Below are positions 18,272 through 18,308 of a stretch of 18,308 nt of DNA, one piece after another. Source of the stretch: Rostrohypoxylon terebratum (lineage: Eukaryota > Ascomycota > Sordariomycetes > Xylariales > Hypoxylaceae). A model generated the notes under the pieces. That model saw nothing but the letters and a program-made list of their open reading frames with translations. It was not told the DNA's origin and ran no database searches. Position 1 is the stretch's first letter; every line of letters starts with the position of its first letter. Made by a program: the position numbers and the translations under genes. The stretch spans positions 1 through 18,308 of the forward strand of contig MU386081.1 of NCBI GenBank assembly GCA_022497145.1, written 5' to 3'.

Positions 18272-18308
18272 ATATTTATAATTAAATAAATAAAATATCT
18301 AGAACAAT

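Overview
The window looks like an AT-rich isochore of a filamentous ascomycete (Pezizomycotina) genome, shaped by repeat-induced point mutation (RIP). Most of it is extremely AT-rich by eye. The surviving C and G sit largely in CpG, while CpA and TpG are scarce, which is the RIP signature and the opposite of ordinary CpG-methylation decay. I find no intact protein-coding gene; the few short ORFs are translations of tandem repeats or AT-rich noise.

The main finding is an unrecognised, apparently non-coding repeat of about 1.9 kb, called here element P, present twice in the same orientation. The copy at 6968-8912 is almost unmutated and stands out as a normal-GC island. The copy at 136-1610 can be followed against it end to end and differs mainly by C-to-T and G-to-A changes. 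The element has a tRNA-like head (A-box-like and B-box-like motifs, T8 terminator), a strong hairpin, then tandem arrays with periods of about 15, 20 and 12 bp, and a non-repetitive 3' tail. The two copies differ in length almost only in the arrays. The 136-1610 copy is flanked by a 10-bp direct repeat.

Around it lie three families of short inverted-repeat elements, all RIP-degraded. Family A is at 1856-2440 and 12109-12688. Family B, about 690 bp with roughly 90-bp terminal inverted repeats, has full copies at 3168-3862 and 15270-15964 and end fragments at 5243-5338, 12904-12995 and 13610-13790. Family C, with terminal inverted repeats of up to about 180 bp, is at 4068-4345, 5060-5242, 10995-11277 and 13200-13597. 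A second unmutated island at 12689-12903 resembles a solo LTR, probably Ty1/copia-like, joining a family A copy to a family B end. A ghost of a CCHC zinc-knuckle reading frame at about 14300-14470 suggests a dead retrotransposon gag. A pure AAT microsatellite lies at 14754-14844, and a short normal-GC patch at about 18203-18271.

The picture is a graveyard of transposons in which most insertions were mutated by RIP, plus at least two later or protected arrivals (the P island and the LTR). No host gene or operon-like organisation is visible. All family assignments are from reading the sequence; none has been checked against a database.
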